Shown here: piece after piece, positions 37,962 to 46,732 of the stretch
Layout: the number at the start of each line of letters is the position of its first letter
Position numbering within the stretch: the first letter of the stretch is position 1
Source: Morococcus cerebrosus
GTDB lineage: Bacteria; Pseudomonadota; Gammaproteobacteria; Burkholderiales; Neisseriaceae
Reading direction: 5' to 3'
DNA: 64,000 bases
Assembly (NCBI RefSeq): GCF_022749515.1
Contig: NZ_CP094242.1
Coordinates: forward strand, 1,612,001 to 1,676,000
Translations under genes and position numbers: made by a program
Notes under the pieces: model-generated
The model's database searches: none
Told to the model about the DNA's origin: nothing
What the model saw: only the letters and a program-made list of their open reading frames with translations

Positions 37962-38270
37962 ATGAACAGAAAAACCTACCCAAGCGATATCAGTCGCGAG
38001 CAATTTGCGCCTCTCCTTCCCCTGCTGGAAAGTGCCCGTAAACGCACAGCGCCACGCCAGGTGGACTTGTACGATGTCTTTTGTGCCATTCTCTACCTGC
38101 AACGCACTGGCTGCTCCTGGCGCGCTTTGCCGGGCGACTTCCCCAAATGGCGCACCGTGCATTCCTACTTCCAGAGATGGACCGAACCACGCGAGAGTGG
38201 CATCAGCATCCTTGAGGAAGCATTAAAAAAATCAGGTAGTTGCGGAGCACCGCAAGCAGGGGCGCCATGA
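37962..38270 (+). CDS. IS5-family transposase, upstream frame
   Basis: 102 residues. MNRKTYPSDISREQFAPLLPLLESARKR and YDVFCAILYLQRTGCSWRALPGDFPKWRTVHSYFQRW are the N-terminal IS5 (DUF4096-type) region. After EEALKK the frame leaves the family consensus and ends at 38270. A run of seven A at 38225-38231 marks the frame change: with six A the reading continues as KNQVVAEHRKQGRHEATTF into the catalytic part. Confidence 0.88.
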   Translation: MNRKTYPSDISREQFAPLLPLLESARKRTAPRQVDLYDVFCAILYLQRTGCSWRALPGDFPKWRTVHSYFQRWTEPRESGISILEEALKKSGSCGAPQAGAP

Positions 38271-38754
38271 AGCAACTACTTTCCTGATTATTGATGCGCA
38301 GAGTGTGAAGAACACGGATACCGCCATGGAAAAAGGCTACGATGCGGGCAAGAAGGTTAGCGGTATCAAGCGACATATAGCGGTTGACACGCAAGGTTTG
38401 CCGCATGCCCTTGCGGTAACGACGGCGGATGTTACGGATAGAAAAGGCTGCCTGGTGGCATTGGAACGTGGGCGGGATAATCTTGGTGCGATACAAAAAA
38501 TCCTTGCTGACGGTGGTTACACGGGTAAGGCATTTGCTTCGTCGGTACAGGAGTTGATTGGTGCGGAGGTAGAGATTGCCAAACGAAACGAATTGCACCG
38601 TTTTGCAGTATTGCCGAAGCGATGGGTAGTAGAGCGCAGCTTTTCCTGGTTGGAAAAGAACAGGCGGCTTTGGAAAAACTGCGAGCGTAAGTTGAGTACC
38701 AGTCTGCAAATGGTAGCTTTGGCTTTCTTGGGAGTCCTGCTACGAAGACTATGA
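38226..38754 (+). CDS. IS5-family transposase, downstream frame
   Basis: Catalytic half in the +1 frame relative to the upstream part, about 175 residues; the first ATG in this frame is at 38267 or 38305. It contains LIIDAQSVKNTD (first Asp), VDTQGLPHALAVTTADVTD, ILADGGYTGKAF (second Asp) and RWVVERSFSWLEKNRRLWKNCERKL (Glu), all normal for IS5. Whether it is expressed depends on slippage at the A-run or the element is simply inactivated by one extra A. Confidence 0.87.
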
Positions 38755-38805
38755 ACACGCTCTAAGAATTTCTTTGTATTAAATTAATAAAAATGATGGA
38801 AATTT

Positions 38806-39893
38806 TCAATAAACTGTGCAGCAGCTTGATTCTAAAGGCTCTGCAAACCAGTCTTGCGTGGCGGTATCAGCATCGAAGACTTGCCCCATCAGCGGAGTCA
38901 ACGGATTGACACCCAAGCTGCGTGCCAGCGGGAGGCTTTGTAGCAGGGGTTCGTTCCAAGCGTGCAGTGCCATGGCGTAGGCGCCCCAGTGGATGGGCAT
39001 GAAGCGTTTGGGAGCAAGCTGTGCGGCATAGCGGGCGGTTTGCTCGGGGAAGAGGTGATTGTTGGGCCAATGTTCGCTGTATTGCCCGTTTTCGATGAAC
39101 GCGATATCAAACCCGTTGAATTTTTCGGCGATTTTGTCGAAATGGCTGCCTTGTGCCGAGTCGCCGTGAAAATAGAATTTTTCGCTGCCGTGTTCGATGG
39201 CAAAGCTGGACCACAGGGCTTGGTTGTGGTCGGTCAGGGTTCGGGATGAATCGTGACGGGCAGGTAGTGCGGTGTAGCGGATGCCGTTGCGTTCGGTGCT
39301 TTGCCACCAATCGAGTTCGGTAATGCGCTCTTGCGGCACGCCCCATTTTTTCAGCAGTACGCCCATGCCGAGTGAGACGATGAAATGGCTGTTGCCTTTT
39401 GAATTGAGTGCTTGCACGCTGTCTTTTTCGAGGTGATCGTAGTGGCTGTGTGAAATCAGGATGACATCGACGGGCGGCAGTTCGTCGATTTCTGAGGGGG
39501 CAGGCTGGAAGCGTTTCATGGTGATGGGGATGGGGAATTGCCGAAAACGGGGTCGGTAATGACGGTTTGCCCGCCGATCCGCATCAATAGGGTGGAATGC
39601 CCGAACCAGACGAAACGGCTTTTCCCTTCGGGTGCGGCGAGGAAGGTTTGCCAATCGGGCTTGACGGTAGGCAGAGGTTTGGGCGGGCGCGTTGCCTGCG
39701 GGTCGGTCAGAATCTTCCAAAATGCGCCGGTCAGGCCGGTCGGTTTCTGCTGCGGTTCGGGGTTGAAGAAGGTTTGCGTTTTCGGGTCGTAATGGTCGCT
39801 TGCGGGGTAAACGGGATGTTGATCGGGATAAAGCCAGTAGGCGAGCAGGGCGCAGACAGCGGTCAAGGCAATGAGTTTTTTCTTGTGTTTCAT
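38806..39893 (-). pseudogene. Metallo-beta-lactamase-fold hydrolase, split by frameshift
   Basis: Two frames carry one protein. The upstream part (39893 to 39516, 125 residues) has an N-terminal membrane segment and ends FGHSTLLMRIGGQTVITDPVFGNSPSPSP. The downstream part continues MKRFQPAPSEIDELPPVDVILISHSHYDHLEKDS from an ATG at 39519 and runs to 38806 (237 residues). SHSHYDH is the zinc motif; FYFHGDSAQG and FMPIHWGAYAMALHAW supply later ligands. The family is NAPE-PLD/UlaG-like. The break lies in a CCCCATCCCCATCACC repeat, and the two frames overlap as ATGA, so coupled translation of two pieces is possible. Confidence 0.85.
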
Positions 39894-39911
39894 AATTGGT
39901 TTTTATGAAGA

Positions 39912-39940
39912 AGGTCGTCTGAAAATTTTCAGACGACCTT
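39912..39940 (-). terminator. Inverted uptake-sequence hairpin after fnr
   Basis: AAGGTCGTCTGAAAA and TTTTCAGACGACCTT form a 15-bp stem with no real loop, 38 bp after the fnr stop. Confidence 0.72.
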
Positions 39941-39977
39941 GGATTCTGTTTGAAGTTTGAAATGGTTTCGGTATCCG

Positions 39978-40712
39978 TCAGATGGCGTGCGAACAGCCGG
40001 ATACCATTTTTTTGAGGGCTTGCGAGTCGAGGATTTTAATGTGTTTGTGTTCGACCGAAATTAGACCTTCATGGTGGAACTTGGACAGTGTGCGGCTGAC
40101 GGTTTCCAGTTTCAGTCCCAAATAGCTGCCGATTTCTTCGCGCGACATCCGCAAGATGAAATCATTAGCGGCAAATCCGCGCGAGTAAAGGCGTTGGGAT
40201 AAGTTCAGCAAAAACGCTGCCAGACGTTCTTCGGCGCGCATATTGCCCAAAAGCAGCATCACACCTTGGTCACGCACGATTTCGCGGCTCATCAACCGGA
40301 AAAAATGGCTTCTCAGGCTGGGGATGTTGTGTCCCAGCTCTTCGATGTGGGTGAAGGGCAGCTCACACACTTCGCTGTCTTCCAAAGCCACCGCGTCGCA
40401 GCTGTGGACATGGGAACAAATGCCGTCCATACCGATGAGTTCGCCGGACATAAAAAAGCCGGTAACCTGATCGCGACCGTCCTGACTGGCAACCGTGGTT
40501 TTGAAAAAACCGGCACGGATGGCAAACAGCGACGCGAAAGGCTCACCGGTGCGGAACAGATATTCACCCTTCTTCAAGCGGCGGCTCTGTCGGATGACCG
40601 CGTCCAATTGTGCAAACTCATTGGGCAAAAGCCCGACAGGCAGGCAGAGTTCACGCAGCGAACAGGAAGAACACAGGGTTTTCATCTGATGCATAGCATT
40701 GTGTGTGGTCAT
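39978..40712 (-). CDS. fnr: Fumarate/nitrate reduction regulator FNR
   Basis: Oxygen-sensing Crp/FNR-family regulator. 244 residues. N-terminal cysteines 14, 17 and 23 plus Cys116 (EVCELPF) can hold the 4Fe-4S cluster. The HTH near the C terminus reads SREEIGSYLGLKLETVSRTLSKFHHEGLI, with the E..SR contacts for TTGAT half-sites. Translation could start at MTTHN or at the later MKTLC. It is transcribed away from hemN, with a TTGAC/ATCAA box between them, so both may be under its control. Confidence 0.95.
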   Translation of the reverse strand: MTTHNAMHQMKTLCSSCSLRELCLPVGLLPNEFAQLDAVIRQSRRLKKGEYLFRTGEPFASLFAIRAGFFKTTVASQDGRDQVTGFFMSGELIGMDGICSHVHSCDAVALEDSEVCELPFTHIEELGHNIPSLRSHFFRLMSREIVRDQGVMLLLGNMRAEERLAAFLLNLSQRLYSRGFAANDFILRMSREEIGSYLGLKLETVSRTLSKFHHEGLISVEHKHIKILDSQALKKMVSGCSHAI

Positions 40713-40762
40713 AAAACACCCTTAAAATTAAGGTTTTTATCCTGTCATGATTACGTAAGTTA

Positions 40763-40776
40763 TTGACACATATCAA
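40763..40776. promoter_or_regulatory. FNR box between fnr and hemN
   Basis: TTGACACATATCAA matches the FNR consensus at nine of ten fixed positions. It lies 51 bp before the fnr ATG and 80 bp before the hemN ATG. Activation of hemN in low oxygen and self-control of fnr are inferred. Confidence 0.82.
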
Positions 40777-40855
40777 GACAGGTTTATCATACTGTGGCAT
40801 TCTACCAAACTATCCGAAAATTGCCTAACTTCATTACTCTAATCACGCACACGCC

Positions 40856-42277
40856 ATGAAAGTAATACCGATACAAAATAATCACAATAGAAACGATGAC
40901 AAGCCTGAGTTCGACCGCGAACTCATCGCCAGCCTTCCTTCCAGCGGTCCGCGCTACACTTCCTACCCCACAGCCGACCGTTTTCATGACGGATTTCGCG
41001 AAGCCGAATATATCAATGCCTTGAATCAGCGCGGTATGGGGGCTTTGAACAAGCCCCTTTCGCTTTATATCCACATCCCCTTCTGCAACACCATTTGTTA
41101 CTACTGCGGCTGCAATAAAATCATCACCAAAGACAAAAGCCGCGCCGATGCCTACATCGAATACCTTGAAAAAGAAATGGAGCTGCTCGCCCCGCATCTG
41201 GGCGGACGGCATCAGCTCGCGCAACTGCACTTCGGCGGCGGTACGCCGACTTTCTTGAGCGACGACCAAATCGAACGCGTATTCCGCATGATACGCAAAC
41301 ACTTCCAACTGATCCCTGGCGGCGAATACTCCATCGAAATCGACCCGCGCAAAGTCAGCCGCGAAACTGTCCTCATGCTCGGTAAGCTCGGCTTCAACCG
41401 CATGAGCGTCGGCATTCAGGACTTTGATCCCAAAGTGCAGGCAGCAGTCAACCGCATCCAAAGCTACGACGAAACCAAAAAAGTCATCGATGCCGCCCGC
41501 GAAGCCGGATTCAAATCCGTCAGCGTCGATTTGATTTACGGTCTGCCGCACCAAACCGCCGAAAGCATTAAAACCACCATCGACACTGTCTTGTCGCTCG
41601 ATCCCGACCGCCTTGCCCTTTATCACTACGCCCACCTGCCGCATATCTTCAAGCCGCAACGCCGCATCGATACCGAAGCCGTTCCCGGCAGCGAAGAAAA
41701 ACTCGATATGCTGCAATACTGCGTCCAAACCCTGACCGAACGCGGCTACGTCTTCATCGGTATGGACCACTTCGCCAAACCCGATGACGAACTTTCCATC
41801 GCCCTCAAAGAAGGCTTCCTCCAGCGCAACTTCCAAGGCTACTCGACCTACGCGGACTGCGATTTAGTTGCCATCGGCGTATCCTCCATCGGCAAAATCG
41901 GCAGCACCTACTCCCAAAACGAACGCGACATCGACGCCTACTATGCCGCGCTCGATGCCGGACACCTGCCCATCATGCGCGGCTACCAACTCAATCAGGA
42001 CGACCTTTTGCGCCGCAATATCATCCAAGATTTGATGTGCCGTTTCTCCTTGGATTACCGAATCTACGAAAGCGTGTTCGGTATCCCGTTCGACCGCTAT
42101 TTCAAAGACGAACTTGCCGACTTGGAACAACTTGCCTCCCTCGGACTCGTCCGCCTGAAACCGCACGGACTGACCGTTACCCCCAAAGGCCGCTTCCTGA
42201 TACGCAATATCGCCATGGTGTTTGACTACCACCTGCGCCACAGGGAAACTAAAGCCCAATATTCGCAAACAGTGTAA
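40856..42277 (+). CDS. hemN: Oxygen-independent coproporphyrinogen III oxidase
   Basis: Radical SAM enzyme that decarboxylates coproporphyrinogen III in anaerobic heme synthesis. 473 residues. The cluster motif is IPFCNTICYYCGCNK with Cys77, 81 and 84 plus Cys86, and HFGGGTPTFLSDDQ follows. SVGIQDFDPKVQAAVNR and the C-terminal HemN domain are present, so this is true HemN rather than a HemW-type heme chaperone. The FNR box upstream fits anaerobic induction. Confidence 0.96.
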   Translation: MKVIPIQNNHNRNDDKPEFDRELIASLPSSGPRYTSYPTADRFHDGFREAEYINALNQRGMGALNKPLSLYIHIPFCNTICYYCGCNKIITKDKSRADAYIEYLEKEMELLAPHLGGRHQLAQLHFGGGTPTFLSDDQIERVFRMIRKHFQLIPGGEYSIEIDPRKVSRETVLMLGKLGFNRMSVGIQDFDPKVQAAVNRIQSYDETKKVIDAAREAGFKSVSVDLIYGLPHQTAESIKTTIDTVLSLDPDRLALYHYAHLPHIFKPQRRIDTEAVPGSEEKLDMLQYCVQTLTERGYVFIGMDHFAKPDDELSIALKEGFLQRNFQGYSTYADCDLVAIGVSSIGKIGSTYSQNERDIDAYYAALDAGHLPIMRGYQLNQDDLLRRNIIQDLMCRFSLDYRIYESVFGIPFDRYFKDELADLEQLASLGLVRLKPHGLTVTPKGRFLIRNIAMVFDYHLRHRETKAQYSQTV

Positions 42278-42288
42278 AGAGGAATAGC

Positions 42289-42323
42289 AAAGGTCGTCTG
42301 AAAACCGTTTTCAGACGACCTTT
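42289..42323 (+). terminator. Inverted uptake-sequence hairpin after hemN
   Basis: AAAGGTCGTCTGAAAAC and GTTTTCAGACGACCTTT, followed by GCCC, 12 bp after hemN. Confidence 0.75.
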
Positions 42324-42354
42324 GCCCTTTGTTTCCCTTTGTTAAGGAACGCTA

Positions 42355-42555
42355 ATGAACGAACAAACCAAACAGGCCGCACAAACCATAGGTCGTCTGA
42401 AACGAAAAGCCAGCGATGAAGAACGACTTCAAGGTTGGCGCGAAACCTGCGCCGAACAAGGGTTAAGCGGCGAATTTATCCTGACTGCGAAGCTCAACGG
42501 CGCGGCTTATACCGAGGAAGAAGCACGCATGGTGGCGGAGCTTTTCGGCAAATAA
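42355..42555 (+). CDS. Small conserved-looking protein, function unknown
   Basis: 66 residues, soluble, charged: MNEQTKQAAQTIGRLKRKASDEERLQGWRETCAEQGLSGEFILTAKLNGAAYTEEEARMVAELFGK. An AAGGAACGCT ribosome site precedes the ATG, and codon use matches the neighbours. GRLKRK is encoded by an uptake sequence inside the gene. I do not recognise a family. It follows the hemN hairpin by 32 bp and precedes the metN promoter. Confidence 0.7.
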   Translation: MNEQTKQAAQTIGRLKRKASDEERLQGWRETCAEQGLSGEFILTAKLNGAAYTEEEARMVAELFGK

Positions 42556-42597
42556 GCTGACAATTTATTATTTTAAAATTACAAATCATATCAAAAC

Positions 42598-42626
42598 TTG
42601 ACAAAGTTACCGATTTTGATTATAGT
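42598..42626 (+). promoter_or_regulatory. Sigma-70 promoter of metNI
   Basis: TTGACA at 42598-42603, a 17-bp spacer and TATAGT at 42621-42626. The transcript would start near 42633 and have a leader of about 150 nt before metN. Confidence 0.82.
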
Positions 42627-42725
42627 CATATCTGAGTTAACATTGCCGATTTGACACAGCTTGCGGGCATGAACAGCTAAAGCGTATTTTCATTTTCTGC
42701 TGTTTTTATTCCTTTCTTTATATCC

Positions 42726-42760
42726 AAGCCCGTTGTGTACAGCATCGGGCTTCTTTTTTT
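42726..42760 (+). terminator. Terminator hairpin in the metN leader (candidate attenuator)
   Basis: AAGCCCG and CGGGCTT form a 7-bp stem with a 13-base loop, followed by CTTTTTTT, only 22 bp before the metN ATG. A terminator between promoter and first gene implies conditional read-through. The upstream CGGGC at 42664-42668 could compete for the GCCCG arm. No known riboswitch class was recognised. Confidence 0.7.
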
Positions 42761-42782
42761 CCGGAAGTATCAGGAAGTATTT

Positions 42783-43520
42783 ATGATTATTTTGGACAAC
42801 GTTTCCAAACATTACCAAACGCGCGACAAAACCCGTTTTGCCGCCGTCGAGCCGACCAGCCTCGAAATCCAAGACGGCGAAATCTTCGGTCTGATGGGCT
42901 ATTCCGGCGCGGGCAAATCCACCCTGCTGCGCCTGATTAACCTGTTGGAACGTCCCGACAGCGGCAAGGTCAATGTGTGCGGACAAGAGCTGACCGCGCT
43001 TGATGCCGCCGCATTGCGTCAGGCGCGGCAGAATATCGGCATGGTGTTTCAGCAGTTCAATCTTTTGAGCAATCGCACCGTCGCCGACAATGTTGCCTTT
43101 CCTTTGGAAATCGCCGGATGGTCGTCTGAAAAAATCAAAGAACGCGTTAAAGAATGCCTTGAAATCGTCGGCTTGACCGAACGCGCCGACCACTACCCCG
43201 CCCAGCTTTCCGGCGGACAAAAACAGCGCGTCGGCATCGCCCGCGCGCTCGCACCCAAACCCCAAGTCATCCTCGCCGACGAACCGACTTCCGCCCTCGA
43301 CCCCGCCACCACGCGCAGCGTCTTGGAATGTCTAGAAGATATCAACAAGCGCTTCAACGTTACCATCGTCATCGTAACCCACGAAATGAGCGTCATCCGC
43401 CGCCTGTGCGACCGCGCTGCCCTTTTGGATAAAGGAAAAGTGGTGGAAATCGTCGAAGTACGCGGCAACCAAATCCACGCCCAATCCGAAATCGGGCGCG
43501 AACTGATTCGGGAGGACTGA
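42783..43520 (+). CDS. metN: Methionine ABC transporter ATP-binding protein
   Basis: ATPase of the methionine importer. 245 residues. Walker A GYSGAGKST near 38, Q-loop, LSGGQKQRVGIARAL signature, Walker B VILADEPTSALD, and the switch histidine in VTHEM. E. coli MetN has about 343 residues with a C-terminal methionine-sensing domain; that domain is absent here, as reported for meningococcal MetN, so feedback by internal methionine is not expected. The start at 42783 follows GGAAGT and matches the family. metI begins 1 bp after its stop. Confidence 0.93.
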   Translation: MIILDNVSKHYQTRDKTRFAAVEPTSLEIQDGEIFGLMGYSGAGKSTLLRLINLLERPDSGKVNVCGQELTALDAAALRQARQNIGMVFQQFNLLSNRTVADNVAFPLEIAGWSSEKIKERVKECLEIVGLTERADHYPAQLSGGQKQRVGIARALAPKPQVILADEPTSALDPATTRSVLECLEDINKRFNVTIVIVTHEMSVIRRLCDRAALLDKGKVVEIVEVRGNQIHAQSEIGRELIRED

Positions 43521-43521
43521 T

Positions 43522-44208
43522 ATGGCAGACTTAACATTCGAACAAGCCGTTTCCACCATCGTCGGCATGAAAGACGAAATCGTCCGTGCCTTGGGCGAAA
43601 CCTTCGTCATGGTCGGGCTGTCCACCACGATTGCCGTCATCTTCGGCACGCTCTTGGGCGTCTTGCTTTTCGTGACTTCCAACCGCCAGCTTCATTACAA
43701 CAAGCCGGTAAATTTCCTGCTCGACAACTTAGTCAACCTGATGCGCGCCTTCCCCTTCGTCATCCTGATGATTGCCATGATACCCGCCACCCGCGCCATC
43801 GTCGGCAGCACCATCGGCCCGATTGCCGCCTCGCTGGTATTGAGCGTGTCCGGCCTGTTTTACTTCGCCCGACTGGTGGAACAAAACCTGCGCGAAGTCC
43901 CTAAAGGCGTGATTGAAGCCGCCACCGCCATGGGCGCATCGCCGCTTGCCATCGTCCGCAAAGTCCTCTTGAACGAAGCGCGCGCGGGCATGGTTTCCAG
44001 CATCACCGTCCTCGCCATCGGCCTGCTCTCATACAGCGCGGCAGCGGGCATGATAGGCGGCGGCGGTTTGGGCGACCTCGCCATCCGCTACGGCTACTAC
44101 CGCTACCAAACCGAAGTCATCATCTTCATCGTCGCCATCCTCGTGCTGCTCGTTATCCTGATTCAAAGCATCGGCAACGCATTGGCGCGGAAATTGGATA
44201 AACGTTAA
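43522..44208 (+). CDS. metI: Methionine ABC transporter permease
   Basis: 228 residues with five to six membrane segments. The EAA loop that docks onto MetN reads EAATAMGASPLAIVRKVLLNEARAGM near 133. Length is normal. It is coupled to metN; a hairpin follows and prfA comes next. The binding lipoprotein metQ, which often completes such operons, is not adjacent on this side. Confidence 0.93.
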   Translation: MADLTFEQAVSTIVGMKDEIVRALGETFVMVGLSTTIAVIFGTLLGVLLFVTSNRQLHYNKPVNFLLDNLVNLMRAFPFVILMIAMIPATRAIVGSTIGPIAASLVLSVSGLFYFARLVEQNLREVPKGVIEAATAMGASPLAIVRKVLLNEARAGMVSSITVLAIGLLSYSAAAGMIGGGGLGDLAIRYGYYRYQTEVIIFIVAILVLLVILIQSIGNALARKLDKR

Positions 44209-44216
44209 ACCATCAA

Positions 44217-44249
44217 AAGGTCGTCTGAAAAGTTTTCAGACGACCTTTT
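44217..44249 (+). terminator. Inverted uptake-sequence hairpin after metI
   Basis: AAAAGGTCGTCTGAAAA and TTTTCAGACGACCTTTTC form a 16-bp stem with a T-run, 8 bp after metI. Confidence 0.8.
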
Positions 44250-44346
44250 CAGTCATATCCTTTTGAATTTCCAACCAAACCCATTATAATAACGCCTCCT
44301 CACGCCGTCGCGGACGACTCCCGACGGCATTTGTTATGGAAGAATT

Positions 44347-45423
44347 ATGAAGCCGTCTATCTTAGAAAAACTACAACAACTCAGCGACCGACTGGAAGAA
44401 GTCACCCACCTCCTCGGACAACCCGAAGCCACGTCCGACATGGACAACTACCGCAAGCTCACGCGCGAACACGCCGAATTGACGCCCGTGGTCGAAGTGT
44501 TCCAAAACTATCAGCTGGCGCAAAGCGACTTGGCGGATGCCGAAGAAATGCTGTCCGACCCCGAAATGAAAGACTTTGCCGCCGAAGAAATCGAAGCGGC
44601 GAAAGCCAAAATCGACACGCTCGATACCGAACTGCAAAAACTGCTGCTGCCCAAAGATGCCGACGACGACAAAAACATCTTCATCGAAGTGCGTGCCGGA
44701 ACGGGCGGCGACGAAGCCGCGCTGTTTGCAGGCGATTTGCTGCGCATGTACAGCCGCTACGCCGAGCGCAACCGCTGGCAGGTTGAAATCGTCTCCGCCA
44801 ACGAAAGCGAGTTGGGCGGTTATAAAGAAGTCATTGCCCGTATTGTCGGTTTGGGCGCGTACAGTCGTCTGAAATTCGAATCAGGCGGCCACCGCGTACA
44901 GCGCGTTCCCGCCACCGAAAGCCAAGGCCGTATCCATACTTCCGCCTGTACCGTCGCCGTCATGCCCGAAGCGGACGAACTCGAAAACATCGAGCTGAAC
45001 CCCGCCGACCTGCGCATCGACACCTTCCGCGCATCCGGCGCGGGCGGTCAGCACATCAACAAAACCGACTCCGCCGTCCGCATCACCCACCTGCCCACAG
45101 GCATGGTGGTCGAATGCCAAGACGGCCGCAGCCAACACGCCAACAAGGCGCAGGCGATGAAAGTCCTCGCCGCCCGCCTGAACGATGCGCAAAAACGCGA
45201 AGCCCAAGCCAAAGAAGCCGCCGAACGCAAATCCCTTATCGGCAGCGGCGACCGCAGCGAACGCATCCGCACCTACAACTACCCGCAAGGCCGCGTAACC
45301 GACCACCGCATCAACCTCACCCTGCACAAGCTGGATTTCGTGATGGACGGCGATTTGGAAGAAATCACCAACGCCCTGATTGCCGAACATCAGGCAGAGC
45401 TACTGGCGGCAATGGGCGACTGA
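44347..45423 (+). CDS. prfA: Peptide chain release factor 1
   Basis: Recognises UAA and UAG stop codons and triggers peptide release. 358 residues. The catalytic GGQ is in [19 protein letters not shown] near 235 and the codon-recognition PAT motif is in [14 protein letters not shown] near 190, which separates RF1 from RF2 (SPF). The length is normal. GAAGAATT precedes the ATG. Monocistronic here (in many bacteria hemA or prmC adjoin). Confidence 0.97.
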   Translation: MKPSILEKLQQLSDRLEEVTHLLGQPEATSDMDNYRKLTREHAELTPVVEVFQNYQLAQSDLADAEEMLSDPEMKDFAAEEIEAAKAKIDTLDTELQKLLLPKDADDDKNIFIEVRAGTGGDEAALFAGDLLRMYSRYAERNRWQVEIVSANESELGGYKEVIARIVGLGAYSRLKFESGGHRVQRVPATESQGRIHTSACTVAVMPEADELENIELNPADLRIDTFRASGAGGQHINKTDSAVRITHLPTGMVVECQDGRSQHANKAQAMKVLAARLNDAQKREAQAKEAAERKSLIGSGDRSERIRTYNYPQGRVTDHRINLTLHKLDFVMDGDLEEITNALIAEHQAELLAAMGD

Positions 45424-45667
45424 TAGGGCGGTTGATGCTTGGTGCCAAAGCGTGAAGGCAGGCTTAATGGCGGGAAAACAAGTTCTGCCGCAGCGCAAAT
45501 CAAGCCTCAGCCGTCGCCCGCCGTCCTTTCCGTAACCATAAAATCCTATGCGGAAATGACGGCGCTCCTAAAAAGCCTTCCCATCGTCTTCAAACGCAAG
45601 CCCAGATAAACCGGTTTTCCCAGTCTTCCAACAATCCGCCCCTTTTTCAGACGACCCATTCCAACCC

Positions 45668-46675
45668 ATGAACATCCCGCTCACCCGCCGCCGTTTTTTC
45701 GCCATCGCCGCCCTGACTGCCGCCGGAGCGGCCGCGCCCTTCCTCCTGAACCGCAACCGCCCTGCCCCGTTACCAACTACCGGCGAGCCCGTCATTTGGA
45801 AAGGCATCGCGCTGGGTTCCGGCGCCGAGCTCCGCCTCTTCGGCGTTGACCGCAAAGAAGCCGAAATCCTCGTCAACAAAGTCCTCGCAGAAGTCGCCCG
45901 CCTCGAAAAAATCTTCAGCCTCTACCGCGAAGACAGCCTCATCAACCGACTGAACAAAGAAGGTCGTCTGAACAACCCGCCGCCCGATTTCCTCGCCCTG
46001 TTGAGCATTTGCCGCGACATCCACGCCCTGACAGACGGCGCGTTCGACCCCACCGTCCAAGTGCTGTGGAACCTTTATGCAGACCATTTCCGCCGCAACC
46101 CGCGTGCCGAAACCCCGCCGTCCGAACCGGACATCCGGCGCACCCTCAAGCTCGTCGGCTTCAAACACGTCGTCTTCGACCAAAAATCCATCCTCTTCGA
46201 ACAAAAAGGCATGGGCTTATCCCTCAACGGCATCGCCCAAGGCTACATCACCGACAAAATCACCGCCCTGCTGCAAAAACACGGCATCCGCCAAGCCCTC
46301 GTCGATATGGGCGAAATCCGCGGCTTCGACACCGACAACCAACGCACATGGAACGTCGGCATCCGCAATCCCCAAAACGAAGAAGCCACCCTCCTGACCA
46401 TCCCCATGCAAAACCAAGCCTTCGCCACCTCAGGCGGCTACGGTACCGTGATGGACGAAGCCGGCAAGTTCACCCACCTCTTCGACCCGCGCACCGGCAC
46501 GGCCACACCGCGCTACCGCAGCGTCAGCGTCATGGCGCCGACTGCCGCCGTTGCCGATGCCTTCTCCACCGCATTCTCCATCATGGACGAAGCCACCATC
46601 CGTACCGCAGCCCGCGCCAAACAGGCAAAAGTCTGGCTGGTCATGCCCGACAACCGCATCGAAACCCTAGCCTGA
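45668..46675 (+). CDS. apbE: FAD:protein FMN transferase (ApbE)
   Basis: Attaches FMN covalently to NqrB/NqrC and related flavoproteins. 335 residues. The N terminus MNIPLTRRRFFAIAALTAAGAAAP has a twin-arginine-type motif, consistent with periplasmic action. Signatures include LEKIFSLYREDSLINRLNKEG, DGAFDPTVQVLWNLYADHF, GLSLNGIAQGYITDKI and the metal site MAPTAAVADAFSTAFSIM. tatABC lies elsewhere in the window. Monocistronic, converging with the next transporter. Confidence 0.94.
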   Translation: MNIPLTRRRFFAIAALTAAGAAAPFLLNRNRPAPLPTTGEPVIWKGIALGSGAELRLFGVDRKEAEILVNKVLAEVARLEKIFSLYREDSLINRLNKEGRLNNPPPDFLALLSICRDIHALTDGAFDPTVQVLWNLYADHFRRNPRAETPPSEPDIRRTLKLVGFKHVVFDQKSILFEQKGMGLSLNGIAQGYITDKITALLQKHGIRQALVDMGEIRGFDTDNQRTWNVGIRNPQNEEATLLTIPMQNQAFATSGGYGTVMDEAGKFTHLFDPRTGTATPRYRSVSVMAPTAAVADAFSTAFSIMDEATIRTAARAKQAKVWLVMPDNRIETLA

Positions 46676-46732
46676 ACATTGTATTTGGCAAAAAAGGCAG
46701 GCTCTCCCGAATACAACAAAACTTAAAAGTCA

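Larger units (their letters stand above)
37921..38762 (+). mobile_element. IS5-family insertion sequence, 842 bp
   Basis: The ends GAACGTGTTCATTGTCT and (inverted) GAGCGTGTTCATAGTCT differ at two positions. TAA flanks both sides (37918-37920 and 38763-38765), a 3-bp target duplication as in the IS1031 group. It inserted at the start codon of the yjdF-family gene. It holds one transposase in two frames. Confidence 0.93.

Noticed and set aside
42613..42627. FNR-like half-sites around the metN -10
   Set aside because: Two fixed positions differ and the match overlaps a good constitutive -10, so chance similarity is likely.
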